Assembly (NCBI GenBank): GCA_029203185.1
Contig: CP119310.1
Span: 4,163,037-4,227,036 of the forward strand
Length of the DNA stretch: 64,000 nucleotides
Direction: 5' to 3'
Origin: Candidatus Chryseobacterium colombiense
Lineage (GTDB): Bacteria > Bacteroidota > Bacteroidia > Flavobacteriales > Weeksellaceae
This document shows positions 34,457 to 42,623 of this stretch, piece by piece (the stretch's first letter is position 1; every line of letters starts with the position of its first letter). The translations under genes were made by a program, and so were the position numbers. The notes beneath the pieces were generated by a model. That model did not search any database. It worked only from the letters and a program-made list of their open reading frames with translations, and was not told the DNA's origin.

Positions 34457-36706
34457 ATGAGTATACCTCAAGCGTTTACAGAAACGATTACTCTTGCAGA
34501 CGGCAGGGAAATCACATTAGAAACAGGGAAGTTGGCGAAACAGGCTGATGGATCTGTGGTAGTAAAATTAGGTGGAACGATGCTTTTAGCAACAGTTGTA
34601 GCCAACAAAGAAGCAAATCCAGGAGTGGATTTTTTACCATTAACGGTAGATTACAGAGAAAAATTCTATGCAGGGGGTAGAATTCCAGGAAACTTTTTCC
34701 GTAGAGAAGCAAGACCTTCTGATCAGGAAATTTTAACAATGCGTTTAGTAGACAGAGTTCTGCGTCCGCTTTTCCCTGAAGATTTCCATGCGGAAGTTCA
34801 GGTGATGATTTCATTAATTTCTTATGACGGGCAAACAATTCCTGATGATTTAGCAGGTTTAGCAGCTTCTGCAGCCATTGCTATTACCGATATTCCTTTC
34901 GACGGACCAATGTCTGAAGTAAGAGTGGTAAGATTCAACGGAGAGTTGTCGATTAACCCAAGTTATGAATCATTAAAAGATGCTGAGTTGGATATTATGG
35001 TTGGAGCTACTAAAGATTCAATCGTAATGGTGGAAGGAGAGATGAAGGAAATTTCTGAGCAGGAAATGTTGGAAGCTATTAATTTCGCTCATGTTGAAAT
35101 TAAAAAACAGATTGAAGCTCAGGAAAGACTGGCAGAAAAAGTAGGAAAAGCTTTCCCTAAGAGAGAATATTCTCACGAAAATCACGATGAAGAAATCCGT
35201 GAAAAAGTTTGGAAAGAAACTTACGATAAAGTATATGAAGTAGCAAAAACTCCTTCAAGCAAAGAAGAAAGAGGAGAAAAATTTAAAGCGGTACGTGAAG
35301 AATTCCTTGCTCAATATGCAGATAACGCAGAAGAATTAGAAAGAGTAACGCCTTTCGTAAAAGTATATTATCATGATGTAGAGAAAGAAGCAATGCGTCA
35401 GATGATCCTTGAAGACAATATCCGTCTGGATGGTCGTGATCCTCAGACGATCCGTCCGATATGGTCAGAAATTGATTATCTTCCGGGAGCTCACGGATCT
35501 GCGATCTTTACAAGAGGAGAAACTCAGTCTTTAACGGCTGTAACGTTAGGTTCTGTGAAAGATGCAAACATGGTGGACAGTGTAATTACACAACACGATG
35601 AGAAATTCTTCTTACATTACAATTTCCCTCCGTTCTCAACAGGTGAAGCAAGACCTTTAAGAGGGACTTCAAGAAGAGAAGTGGGACACGGAAACCTGGC
35701 TCAAAGAGCCTTACAGGCAGTAATTCCTGAAGAAAATCCATATACAATCAGAATTGTTTCTGATATTTTAGAATCAAACGGTTCGTCTTCAATGGCAACA
35801 GTTTGTGCAGGAACATTAGCTCTAATGGATGCAGGAGTGCAGATTACAAAACCTGTTTCCGGAATTGCAATGGGATTGATTACAGATACAAAATCAGGTA
35901 AATTCACTGTACTTTCTGATATCTTAGGAGATGAAGATCACCTTGGAGATATGGACTTTAAAGTGACAGGAACTGCAGATGGTATCACGGCTTGTCAGAT
36001 GGATATCAAAATCCAGGGACTTTCTATGGATATCATGGAAAAAGCTTTAATGCAGGCAAGAGACGGAAGATTACATATCCTTAACAAAATCACTGAAACA
36101 ATTGCTACACCAAGACCTGACGTGAAACCTCACGCTCCGAAAATGGTAGTAATGGAAATTCCTAAAGATTTCATTGGAGCTGTAATCGGACCTGGTGGAA
36201 AAATCATTCAGCAAATGCAGAAAGATACTGACACAGTTATCGCCATTGAAGAAGTTGGCGAAATCGGACGTATCGAGATTGCAGGAACAGACAGAGAGAA
36301 AATCAATGCAGCTGTTGCGAAGATCAACGAAATTACTTTTGTACCGGTTGTAGGCGAGGTTTACAAAGGTAAAGTAGTAAAAGTAATGGATTTTGGTGCT
36401 TTCGTAGCGATTGCTAAAGGAACTGAAGGTCTTCTTCATATTTCTGAAATTGAATGGGCTCGTCTAGATAAAGTTCCTTATGCAGAAGGTGATGAAGTTG
36501 AAGTAAAATTCATGGGGTACGACGATCGTAAGAAAATGAAACTTTCAAGAAAAGTTCTTTTGCCAAGACCTCCAAAACCTGAAGGAAAACCAAGACCAGA
36601 AGGACAGGGGAGACCAGAGGGGCAAGGAAGACCTGAAAGACCCAATAGACCGGAAGGACAAAATCAAGCTAGACCGGAAGGTGAAAAACCTGCTGATCAG
36701 GCTTAA
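34457..36706 (+). CDS. pnp: Polyribonucleotide nucleotidyltransferase (PNPase)
   Basis: 749 aa. Two RNase PH domains (first with GGRIPGNFFRREARPSDQE, second with LRGTSRREVGHGNLAQRAL and the metal site DILGDEDHLGDMDFK), a KH domain (IPKDFIGAVIGPGGKIIQQM) and an S1 domain (GEVYKGKVVKVMDFGAFVAI). The C-terminus carries an Arg/Pro/Gly tail with RPEGQG repeats, a low-complexity extension probably used for RNA or protein contacts. Phosphorolytic 3'-5' RNA decay. Confidence 0.98.
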   Translation: MSIPQAFTETITLADGREITLETGKLAKQADGSVVVKLGGTMLLATVVANKEANPGVDFLPLTVDYREKFYAGGRIPGNFFRREARPSDQEILTMRLVDRVLRPLFPEDFHAEVQVMISLISYDGQTIPDDLAGLAASAAIAITDIPFDGPMSEVRVVRFNGELSINPSYESLKDAELDIMVGATKDSIVMVEGEMKEISEQEMLEAINFAHVEIKKQIEAQERLAEKVGKAFPKREYSHENHDEEIREKVWKETYDKVYEVAKTPSSKEERGEKFKAVREEFLAQYADNAEELERVTPFVKVYYHDVEKEAMRQMILEDNIRLDGRDPQTIRPIWSEIDYLPGAHGSAIFTRGETQSLTAVTLGSVKDANMVDSVITQHDEKFFLHYNFPPFSTGEARPLRGTSRREVGHGNLAQRALQAVIPEENPYTIRIVSDILESNGSSSMATVCAGTLALMDAGVQITKPVSGIAMGLITDTKSGKFTVLSDILGDEDHLGDMDFKVTGTADGITACQMDIKIQGLSMDIMEKALMQARDGRLHILNKITETIATPRPDVKPHAPKMVVMEIPKDFIGAVIGPGGKIIQQMQKDTDTVIAIEEVGEIGRIEIAGTDREKINAAVAKINEITFVPVVGEVYKGKVVKVMDFGAFVAIAKGTEGLLHISEIEWARLDKVPYAEGDEVEVKFMGYDDRKKMKLSRKVLLPRPPKPEGKPRPEGQGRPEGQGRPERPNRPEGQNQARPEGEKPADQA

Positions 36707-36715
36707 TAAAAATAG

Positions 36716-36744
36716 AAACCATCGAAATTTTTCGGTGGTTTTTT
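36716..36744 (+). terminator. pnp terminator
   Basis: AAACCATCGAA pairs with TTCGGTGGTTT (one G-U pair), followed by T4. Confidence 0.8.
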
Positions 36745-36850
36745 ATTTCTATATACTTGATTTTAATGAACAAAGAAAGACGGAGATGAAAGTAGATTGA
36801 AACTCAATTATTTAAATCGACCCCGACTTGTTTTGTGTTGTTATTTTTCG

Positions 36851-36858
36851 TATATTTG
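36851..36858 (+). promoter_or_regulatory. -7 box of the cold-shock-domain gene
   Basis: TATATTTG, an exact TAnnTTTG match with TTG about 20 bp upstream. It lies over 230 bp before the start codon. Confidence 0.55.
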
Positions 36859-36864
36859 TATATT

Positions 36865-37089
36865 ATCTTAAAGACAGGTTCTCTGCTTTCAAGTGTTGTG
36901 ATTATTTGGAATATCATTTTTCTTTTTTCATCTTTTTAAATTGTTCTCAGAACAATCTGTTCAAATAAAGACAACCGGAAAACATATTACATCTCTTTTA
37001 GAAAGAGGTATTAATATTGTATAGTTTGAATATTATACGATGTTTAAACTTAAAACAGTACTCAGTAACAATTAAATTTAAAAAGATAT
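36865..37089 (+). other. Long 5' leader of the cold-shock-domain gene
   Basis: About 225 nt between the probable transcription start and the ATG, without an ORF of note. It holds hairpins ATTGTTC-TCA-GAACAAT (near 36940-36957) and CTCTTT-TAG-AAAGAG (near 36993-37007). Long structured leaders control cspA-type mRNAs in other bacteria; a thermosensor role here is inference. Confidence 0.45.
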
Positions 37090-37524
37090 ATGGCGGATTC
37101 TTTCTCTAAAAAAGAAAATTTCAAAAAGAAACAGCAAAAACTAAAAGAAAAGGCTCTACGTCGTGAAGAGCGTAAGGAAAACAATGATAAAGGTAAAAGC
37201 CTTGATGAAATGTTTATGTATGTAGATGCAAACGGACAACTGACGTCTACACCTCCGGATCAGGATGCAAGACAGGAAATTGATCTTGATAACATTCAGT
37301 TGGGAGCAGCTCCAATCGAAGCTGAAGAAGTTTTAAAAACAGGAATTGTAACTTTTTTAAGTGAAAAAGGATACGGCTTCATTACTGAAGATAAAACAAA
37401 AGAAAATATCTTCTTCCACAATAATAACTGCATCGATCAGATTAAAAAAGGAAACAAGGTATCTTTCGAAAAAGAAAAATCTCCAAAAGGATTTTCTGCA
37501 ACGGAGATCAGACTGGTAAAATAA
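37090..37524 (+). CDS. Cold-shock-domain protein with basic N-terminal extension
   Basis: 144 aa. The first 40 residues are very rich in Lys, Glu and Arg (SKKENFKKKQQKLKEKALRR), probably a charged helix. The C-terminal 65 residues form a cold shock domain: GIVTFLSEKGYGFITEDKTK with RNP1 (KGYGFI) and RNP2-like (NIFFHNN) motifs, ending GFSATEIRLVK. Twice the length of a plain CspA. RNA-binding, cytosolic. It has its own promoter with a long leader and a terminator. Confidence 0.9.
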   Translation: MADSFSKKENFKKKQQKLKEKALRREERKENNDKGKSLDEMFMYVDANGQLTSTPPDQDARQEIDLDNIQLGAAPIEAEEVLKTGIVTFLSEKGYGFITEDKTKENIFFHNNNCIDQIKKGNKVSFEKEKSPKGFSATEIRLVK

Positions 37525-37560
37525 TTAATTCTGTTTAAGATTAATTTCTCAGATATAGTA

Positions 37561-37590
37561 AAATCCCTCAAAAATGAGGGATTTTTTATG
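37561..37590 (+). terminator. Terminator after the cold-shock-domain gene
   Basis: AAATCCCTCA and TGAGGGATTT with a 4-nt loop, then T run. It may also serve the convergent remnant. Confidence 0.85.
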
Positions 37591-37602
37591 TAATAAACTT
37601 AA

Positions 37603-38070
37603 TTACTGATAAAGATTTTCTCTGATTTCAATTAAAAGTTTTGTCGTTTTCTCCAGATCCGGATAATCGGGAAGAGCAGAAATAGAATGATAATGTTCAA
37701 TTGACCGGATAAGATCTTCTGCTTTTTTCATTACCGCTTCATACGACCAGTTTCCGGCCTTAATATCCAATAGCTCATCCCGGTTTTCTACGCGAATATT
37801 TAAAGAATTTGTTTTAAAAATCTGTTCACATGACTGTAATAAACGAATGGTGTGCATCATGTTCTTACTGTCATAATTCTGTCCGTGATGTTGATTCACT
37901 TTATAGCGGTCTTCATTTCGCTCCGAAACCCATTTCCAGTATTCACGATAATCTTTGCAGTAAGTCGAGTAGGCTTCAAGATTACAGAACAGATAAGCCA
38001 ACACCTTTTCACCTTTCGGAACCGATGAAACAGATAGCTGATTGGCTTCCTTTCCAGTAAGGATTTTTTG
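37603..38070 (-). pseudogene. RlaP-type nucleotidyltransferase, C-terminal remnant
   Basis: On the minus strand an open frame from 38070 (just after a stop at 38071-38073) reads TGKEANQLSVSSVPKGEKVL, then NLEAYSTYCKDYREYWKWVSERN and NYDSKNMMHTIRLL. This is the C-terminal half of the RlaP / predicted nucleotidyltransferase family (about 330 aa). The catalytic GS...DxD half is absent and no ATG is found before the conserved part; only a GTG at 38004. It is therefore a truncated relic or, less likely, a short expressed product. Confidence 0.7.
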
Positions 38071-38182
38071 TTAAGACAAAAGAAAATAAATGAAAAATTA
38101 AATATCCGTTTAATACTCAGAATTTAGTAATTTGCATCCCATCATTTAATCTAATAAAAAAGAAAAAACTTCCATTACATCA

Positions 38183-39187
38183 ATGTTAGCATACGAACTA
38201 CAACACAAAATCGATTTCAAGACAAAACCATTAGGAGCATTAGGATTTTTAGAGCAATTGGCCTATAAAATCGGAATGGTTCAGCAGACAACATCTCCAA
38301 GATTAATCAAACCTCACATGGTTGTTTTTGCGGCCGATCACGGAATTGCAGCAGCCGGAGTCAGCGCTTATCCACAGGAAGTTACGTATCAAATGGTGAT
38401 GAATTTTTTAGGCGGAGGAGCGGCGATCAATGTTTTCTGCAGACAGAATGGGATTAACATAAAAATTGTGGATGCAGGTGTTAATTTTGATTTTCCGGAA
38501 GGTTTGGATTTGATCGATAAAAAAGTTCGAAAATCCAGTAGAAATATGATGGAAGAACCGGCAATGACTGCTGAAGAATATCAGCGGGCAGTAGAAAACG
38601 GTAAATCTGTTGTTGAAGAAATTGCTAAAACTGGCTGTAATATCATTGGTTTTGGAGAAATGGGAATTGGTAATACTTCGGCTTCCTCGTTAATGATGAG
38701 TAAGCTATTCAATATTCCGATTGCAGATTGCGTGGGAAGAGGAACCGGTTTAAATGATGCTCAGTTACAGAATAAAATTGATCTTCTTTCAACATCTGTA
38801 GAAAAGTATCCGGATCTTAAAACGATAGACGAAATTGCCCAGACTTTTGGCGGGCTGGAAATTGTGCAGATGATGGGAGCAATGGAAGAAGCATACCGAC
38901 AGAATATGCTGATTCTTGTTGACGGATTTATCGCTACGGTTGCTATTTCCGTTTTATTTAAAAAGAATCCTGAAATTATAAAGAACTGTATTTTCTGCCA
39001 TGTCAGTGATGAGTATGCACACATCAAATTGTTAGAATTATTAGGACAAAAAGCTTTGCTGAATCTTAATCTGCGAGTAGGAGAGGGAACAGGTTGTGCA
39101 TTGGCCTACCCACTGATTCAAAGTGCGGTCAATTTCCTGAACGAAATGTCGAGTTTTGAGGATGCGAATGTTTCAAATAAAGATTAA
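38183..39187 (+). CDS. cobT: Nicotinate-nucleotide-dimethylbenzimidazole phosphoribosyltransferase
   Basis: 334 aa. CobT features: MVVFAADHGIAAAGVSAYPQEVT near residue 45, GFGEMGIGNTSASS, and the C-terminal catalytic Glu in VGEGTGCALAYPLI. It makes alpha-ribazole phosphate, the lower ligand of cobalamin. Directly followed by cobS (ATG right after the stop) and a CobC-like phosphatase, so this is the nucleotide-loop assembly operon. No cobU-type gene is present and no cobalamin riboswitch is visible in the 110 bp upstream. Confidence 0.96.
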   Translation: MLAYELQHKIDFKTKPLGALGFLEQLAYKIGMVQQTTSPRLIKPHMVVFAADHGIAAAGVSAYPQEVTYQMVMNFLGGGAAINVFCRQNGINIKIVDAGVNFDFPEGLDLIDKKVRKSSRNMMEEPAMTAEEYQRAVENGKSVVEEIAKTGCNIIGFGEMGIGNTSASSLMMSKLFNIPIADCVGRGTGLNDAQLQNKIDLLSTSVEKYPDLKTIDEIAQTFGGLEIVQMMGAMEEAYRQNMLILVDGFIATVAISVLFKKNPEIIKNCIFCHVSDEYAHIKLLELLGQKALLNLNLRVGEGTGCALAYPLIQSAVNFLNEMSSFEDANVSNKD

Positions 39188-39970
39188 ATGAAAGTCGTCA
39201 AGAATGAACTGATTTATTTCGCAACAGCGGTGATGTTCTTCACCCGAATTCCTGTTCCGTTCAAAGTTCCGTATTCAAGTGAAATTATGAACAGATCCCA
39301 GAAATACTTTTCCTGGGTGGGATTATTGGTTGGAGCCATTAATGCTGTTGTTTTCTACCTTTCTTTTCAGCTTTTTAATCTTGAAATTGCTATTGTTTTA
39401 ATGATGGTTTCCAGTGTTTTGCTGACCGGAGCTTTTCACGAGGATGGTTTTACCGATGTATGTGACAGTTTCGGAGGCGGTTACGGAAAAGAGAAAATCA
39501 TGACCATTATGAAAGACAGCCGTGTAGGAGCTTACGGAGCGATTGGAATTATTTTATTATTTGCCTTAAAGTTTTTCAGCATTAAAGAATTGGGAAGTAT
39601 TGATATCATGAAAACTTTAGCTATCATTATTTTTGCCCATACTTCAAGCCGGTTTATTTCGGGAACAATGATTTATACCCATCAATACGTCACAGATATT
39701 GACGTGAGTAAATCAAAACCATTGGCGAATAAACCGTTGGATGGAAAGTCTTTATTGATAAGTTTTCTGGCTGTTCTTATTGCTTTTTCATTGCTTCCGG
39801 ATTGGAGGCTAATTCCAGCTTTTGTATTAGCTTATATCGGGAAAATCTACTTGGGTTGGTATTTTAAAAAACATATCGGCGGTTATACCGGAGATTGCTT
39901 GGGGACGGTTCAGCAGGTTTGTGAGGTTATATTCTATTTAGGAACCATTATCGTATGGAAATTCATTTAA
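39188..39970 (+). CDS. cobS: Adenosylcobinamide-GDP ribazoletransferase
   Basis: 260 aa integral membrane enzyme with about six or seven TM helices. The metal-dependent signature GAFHEDGFTDVCDSFGGG matches the CobS active site (HxDGxxDxxDxxG). It joins alpha-ribazole (phosphate) to AdoCbi-GDP at the inner membrane. It starts immediately after cobT and its 3' end overlaps the next gene by 16 bp, so the three genes are translated together. Confidence 0.95.
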   Translation: MKVVKNELIYFATAVMFFTRIPVPFKVPYSSEIMNRSQKYFSWVGLLVGAINAVVFYLSFQLFNLEIAIVLMMVSSVLLTGAFHEDGFTDVCDSFGGGYGKEKIMTIMKDSRVGAYGAIGIILLFALKFFSIKELGSIDIMKTLAIIIFAHTSSRFISGTMIYTHQYVTDIDVSKSKPLANKPLDGKSLLISFLAVLIAFSLLPDWRLIPAFVLAYIGKIYLGWYFKKHIGGYTGDCLGTVQQVCEVIFYLGTIIVWKFI

Positions 39971-40509
39971 TTCGTCATACCGCAGTAGAAAATCCGGATC
40001 ATTTGTGTTACGGATTTGCAGAAATGCCTTTGAGAAAAGACTTTGAAGAAGATGTAAAGGATATTCAAATTGATAAAGATTTTGATTTGATAATTTCAAG
40101 TCCGTCTCAACGATGTCAGTTATTGGCAAAATATTTTCTGCTGCATTATGAAACTGATGGAAGAATCCGGGAAATGAATTTCGGCGATTGGGAACTGAAA
40201 AAATGGTCGGAAATTCCGGAAGTGGAAATCAATCCGTGGTATGAAGATTTCATTACTATAAAAGCCAAAAACGGGGAGAATCTATTAGAAATGAAAAGCC
40301 GGGTTTCTGAGTTTTGGAATGAACTGATTTTAAAAGAAGGCATCAATAAAGTCTTAATTATCGCCCACGCCGGAGTTATTCGGCTGATTCTCCATTCTAT
40401 CCTTCAATTTCCTTTAGAAAATATGTTCAGTATTCAGATTGATTATGGGAAAAAAGTTGTGATTGAAGTAAAAAATAGATTGCTTTCTATTAAAAATATT
40501 AATTTATAA
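39955..40509 (+). CDS. Histidine phosphatase, CobC-like alpha-ribazole phosphatase
   Basis: 184 aa. The catalytic RHG-type motif is LIRHTAVENP (His8 in RHT), with MNFGDWELKKW and the second His in AHAGVIRLIL. The phosphoglycerate-mutase-fold family includes CobC, which dephosphorylates alpha-ribazole 5'-phosphate or the finished cobalamin phosphate. Overlap with cobS strongly supports this role over a general phosphatase. Start at 39955 is inside the cobS frame. Confidence 0.85.
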   Translation: MEIHLIRHTAVENPDHLCYGFAEMPLRKDFEEDVKDIQIDKDFDLIISSPSQRCQLLAKYFLLHYETDGRIREMNFGDWELKKWSEIPEVEINPWYEDFITIKAKNGENLLEMKSRVSEFWNELILKEGINKVLIIAHAGVIRLILHSILQFPLENMFSIQIDYGKKVVIEVKNRLLSIKNINL

Positions 40510-40638
40510 AGCTATCGCAGATTTAGCTAATTAGGCAGATTTTGTAAGGGTAATCGTTAATTTTTAGCGGAAAGTTTCCAAGTCTTGAATTTTTGTTTCT
40601 TTTGTTTTAAGACAAAAAAAATAATGATTTTAAACAAA

Positions 40639-40672
40639 ACTGCCATTTCAAGAATTCACTTAAAATGACAGT
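40639..40672 (-). terminator. Terminator of the TerD-like gene
   Basis: On the minus strand ACTGTCATTT and AAATGGCAGT form a stem with one internal mismatch around a 14-nt loop, followed by TTTTG. It closes the rtcB unit. Confidence 0.6.
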
Positions 40673-40677
40673 AAAAG

Positions 40678-42429
40678 TTATTTGAAAATTTTGATGAAGC
40701 TGTCTTTTTCCAGGTTTTCCAAAGAAAAATCGAAATCTGCTTCATCTTTATCAGAAGTAATCGTTGCGCCCAATTCTTCAACCAGCTGATTGAAAGAAAA
40801 TGCTTCATTCCATTGCTGATACAAAGCACGGGTTGCCATTACGGAGACATCGCTATTTCCGGAAACATGAGAATGGCCTGCTCCGAAGTTTAACAGTACA
40901 AAACATTGTTTTCCGTCTTTTGGCAATAACATTCCCAAAATTGTTTGTTTCTGAACCGAGCTACATTTAGCTTCAGCAAAGACTTTGTTAGGAGCCATCA
41001 TATAATCATAGGAAATCTGATCTCCTTTTCCAATTACAATTTTATAACCGCAGTTGGCATCACCGTAGTACACATTGTTTAATACCAAAGTTGGTGTCAC
41101 CAAGCCTTTGTCGGCATATAAATATTCTACGGCGCCTTGTGGGGCAGAAGTCATATCTCCGGAATACATCAATTGACCATTGTCTTGATTGTAAACTGAA
41201 TTCCAGCCTATTTTCCCGGCAATATTTAATCCCGAAAGGTCAAGGTCAAAACCTCCCCACGCATCTTCCCAGTAAATTCCGACCGCCATTTGTTCAGCGT
41301 AAAATCTTGTTCCGGTAGGAATATTTCCTACAAACATTTTTTCTGAAGTTGGCAAAGCAAATTCTACATTTTCAGGGAAATAGAATTTCTTTCCTGACAG
41401 ATCATATTTTAATTTTAAATAATCTAAAATGAACTCGTAGTTTGACATATTCACAAATGTATCCTGACCTTTTTTCGCCCACGATTTTCCGTTTCGGATT
41501 CTGTATACAAAAGTATCCTGACCATATATTCTTGAATAACAAGCTGACAACGCCTTAAACAAAGCAAATGGAGTGGCATTTTCCAGCCAGTGAAAATCAC
41601 CGACTTCCAGTAATGTATTCGTAGCATCATTCAACGGATTGGTAATTAATGGCTTATGGTAAGTTTTTGAAAGCTTCGAAATTTTATTAATCATTTTTTG
41701 CGCTCTGTTTTTATATGCTAAAAATAAAGGTTTGAAACGGTTGAAAATTTCTGCCAGTTTTTCCAGTCCGAAACTTTCAAATAAATACGTAGGATTGAAT
41801 GTGCTTTGCTTGATAAGATTGATCAATTCATCATTTTTAATTAAAAGTGTCGTCTGGGTTGTTTTGTAAATGACATATCGGAAAAATTCAATTGAATTTT
41901 CAGGGTAAATATCATATTTGTCTGCAATTTTAATGACAGCTTCCTTGTTTCTGATATTTTCCTTTCCGGTAAAATCATAATCCAGATCATTATGTAAAAT
42001 ATTCAATGCATCATCGATCGTTTCTTCTTTCAAGGCAATACCCGATCTCAGAATAGAAAGACATTTTTCCTTCATTTCTTCTACTGTATACGCTTTAATG
42101 ACTTTAAAACTCAACTTTAAATCGGGAATATTTAATACTTCATTCGGGATATAAATTTCATTCTGGAAGTTACTTCTATACGTCGAAATATAATGTTTGA
42201 TCTGTTCAAGTAACAATTTTGTTCCTGAGCTTTCTTTTATTTTCTGCCACGATTTGTGAAAGGTTTTGTTCAGATCATTTCCGTTTAGTTTTTCTTTGGC
42301 ATAATAGGAAATAATTTCTTTTTTTGCCCAAACTGCGCCAGGTTCAATGATAAAACCTTCCTCAGAAATAAATGCTTTTGCATCAGATTCTTTGGCTAAT
42401 ACGGCATTGAATAATTGTAATGTTTTCAT
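40678..42429 (-). CDS. Unknown protein with C-terminal TerD-like domain
   Basis: 583 aa, cytosolic. Residues 1-345 are helix-rich with conserved-looking segments (EFFRYVIYKTTQTTLLIKND, FHWLENATPFALFKALSACY) and no recognised fold. Residues about 375-520 resemble a TerD beta-sandwich: WGGFDLDLSGLNIAGKIGW, YSGDMTSAPQGAVEYLYAD and the LVLNNVYYGDANCGYKIVIG edge. TerD domains bind calcium and occur in stress and tellurite-resistance systems. The gene ends the minus unit that starts with rtcB; between them lie a tRNA-like RNA and three hairpins. It is not a Ro60/TROVE protein by any motif I can see. Function unknown; an RNA-linked stress role is inference from context. Confidence 0.65.
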   Translation of the reverse strand: MKTLQLFNAVLAKESDAKAFISEEGFIIEPGAVWAKKEIISYYAKEKLNGNDLNKTFHKSWQKIKESSGTKLLLEQIKHYISTYRSNFQNEIYIPNEVLNIPDLKLSFKVIKAYTVEEMKEKCLSILRSGIALKEETIDDALNILHNDLDYDFTGKENIRNKEAVIKIADKYDIYPENSIEFFRYVIYKTTQTTLLIKNDELINLIKQSTFNPTYLFESFGLEKLAEIFNRFKPLFLAYKNRAQKMINKISKLSKTYHKPLITNPLNDATNTLLEVGDFHWLENATPFALFKALSACYSRIYGQDTFVYRIRNGKSWAKKGQDTFVNMSNYEFILDYLKLKYDLSGKKFYFPENVEFALPTSEKMFVGNIPTGTRFYAEQMAVGIYWEDAWGGFDLDLSGLNIAGKIGWNSVYNQDNGQLMYSGDMTSAPQGAVEYLYADKGLVTPTLVLNNVYYGDANCGYKIVIGKGDQISYDYMMAPNKVFAEAKCSSVQKQTILGMLLPKDGKQCFVLLNFGAGHSHVSGNSDVSVMATRALYQQWNEAFSFNQLVEELGATITSDKDEADFDFSLENLEKDSFIKIFK

Positions 42430-42448
42430 TGTTTTTTAATTTTAAAAA

Positions 42449-42504
42449 ATAAGTGAGGAGTAGTTTTCTTTAAAGTGAATAATATAGGAACTCCTTTTAC
42501 CTAT
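42449..42504 (-). ncRNA. Tandem RNA hairpin, unit 3 (nearest the TerD-like gene)
   Basis: Minus strand: outer stem ATAGGT/ACTTAT, then AAA opposite C, then inner stem AGGAGT/ACTCCT closing a loop that starts TCCTATA. T run follows. Outer and inner pairs differ from units 1 and 2 by compensatory or wobble changes. Confidence 0.6.
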
Positions 42505-42513
42505 AGTTTATAA

Positions 42514-42558
42514 AAAGCGGGGAGTAGTTGTCCAAATTATAGGAACTCCCTTTGCCTT
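42514..42558 (-). ncRNA. Tandem RNA hairpin, unit 2
   Basis: Minus strand: outer stem AAGGC/GCTTT, AAA opposite C, inner stem GGGAGT/ACTCCC, loop beginning TCCTATA. T run follows. It sits 9 bp from unit 3 and 10 bp from unit 1. Confidence 0.65.
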
Positions 42559-42568
42559 AGATTTTAAA

Positions 42569-42611
42569 AAGGCGGAAAGTAAATAGGAAATATAGGAACT
42601 TTCTTAGCCTT
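42569..42611 (-). ncRNA. Tandem RNA hairpin, unit 1 (nearest the tRNA-like RNA)
   Basis: Minus strand: outer stem AAGGC/GCCTT, TAA opposite C, inner stem GAAAGT/ACTTTC, loop beginning TCCTATA. T run follows. Same architecture as units 2 and 3 with different paired bases. Confidence 0.65.
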
Positions 42612-42623
42612 ATTTTTATTTTG

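Noticed and set aside
38071..38182. Cobalamin riboswitch before cobT
   Set aside because: The gap is too short and AT-rich and lacks a recognisable B12 box.
40678..42429. Ro60/TROVE protein, which would pair with a Y-RNA
   Set aside because: No TROVE motifs and no MIDAS-type vWA signature (DxSGS) are visible. TerD-like motifs fit better.
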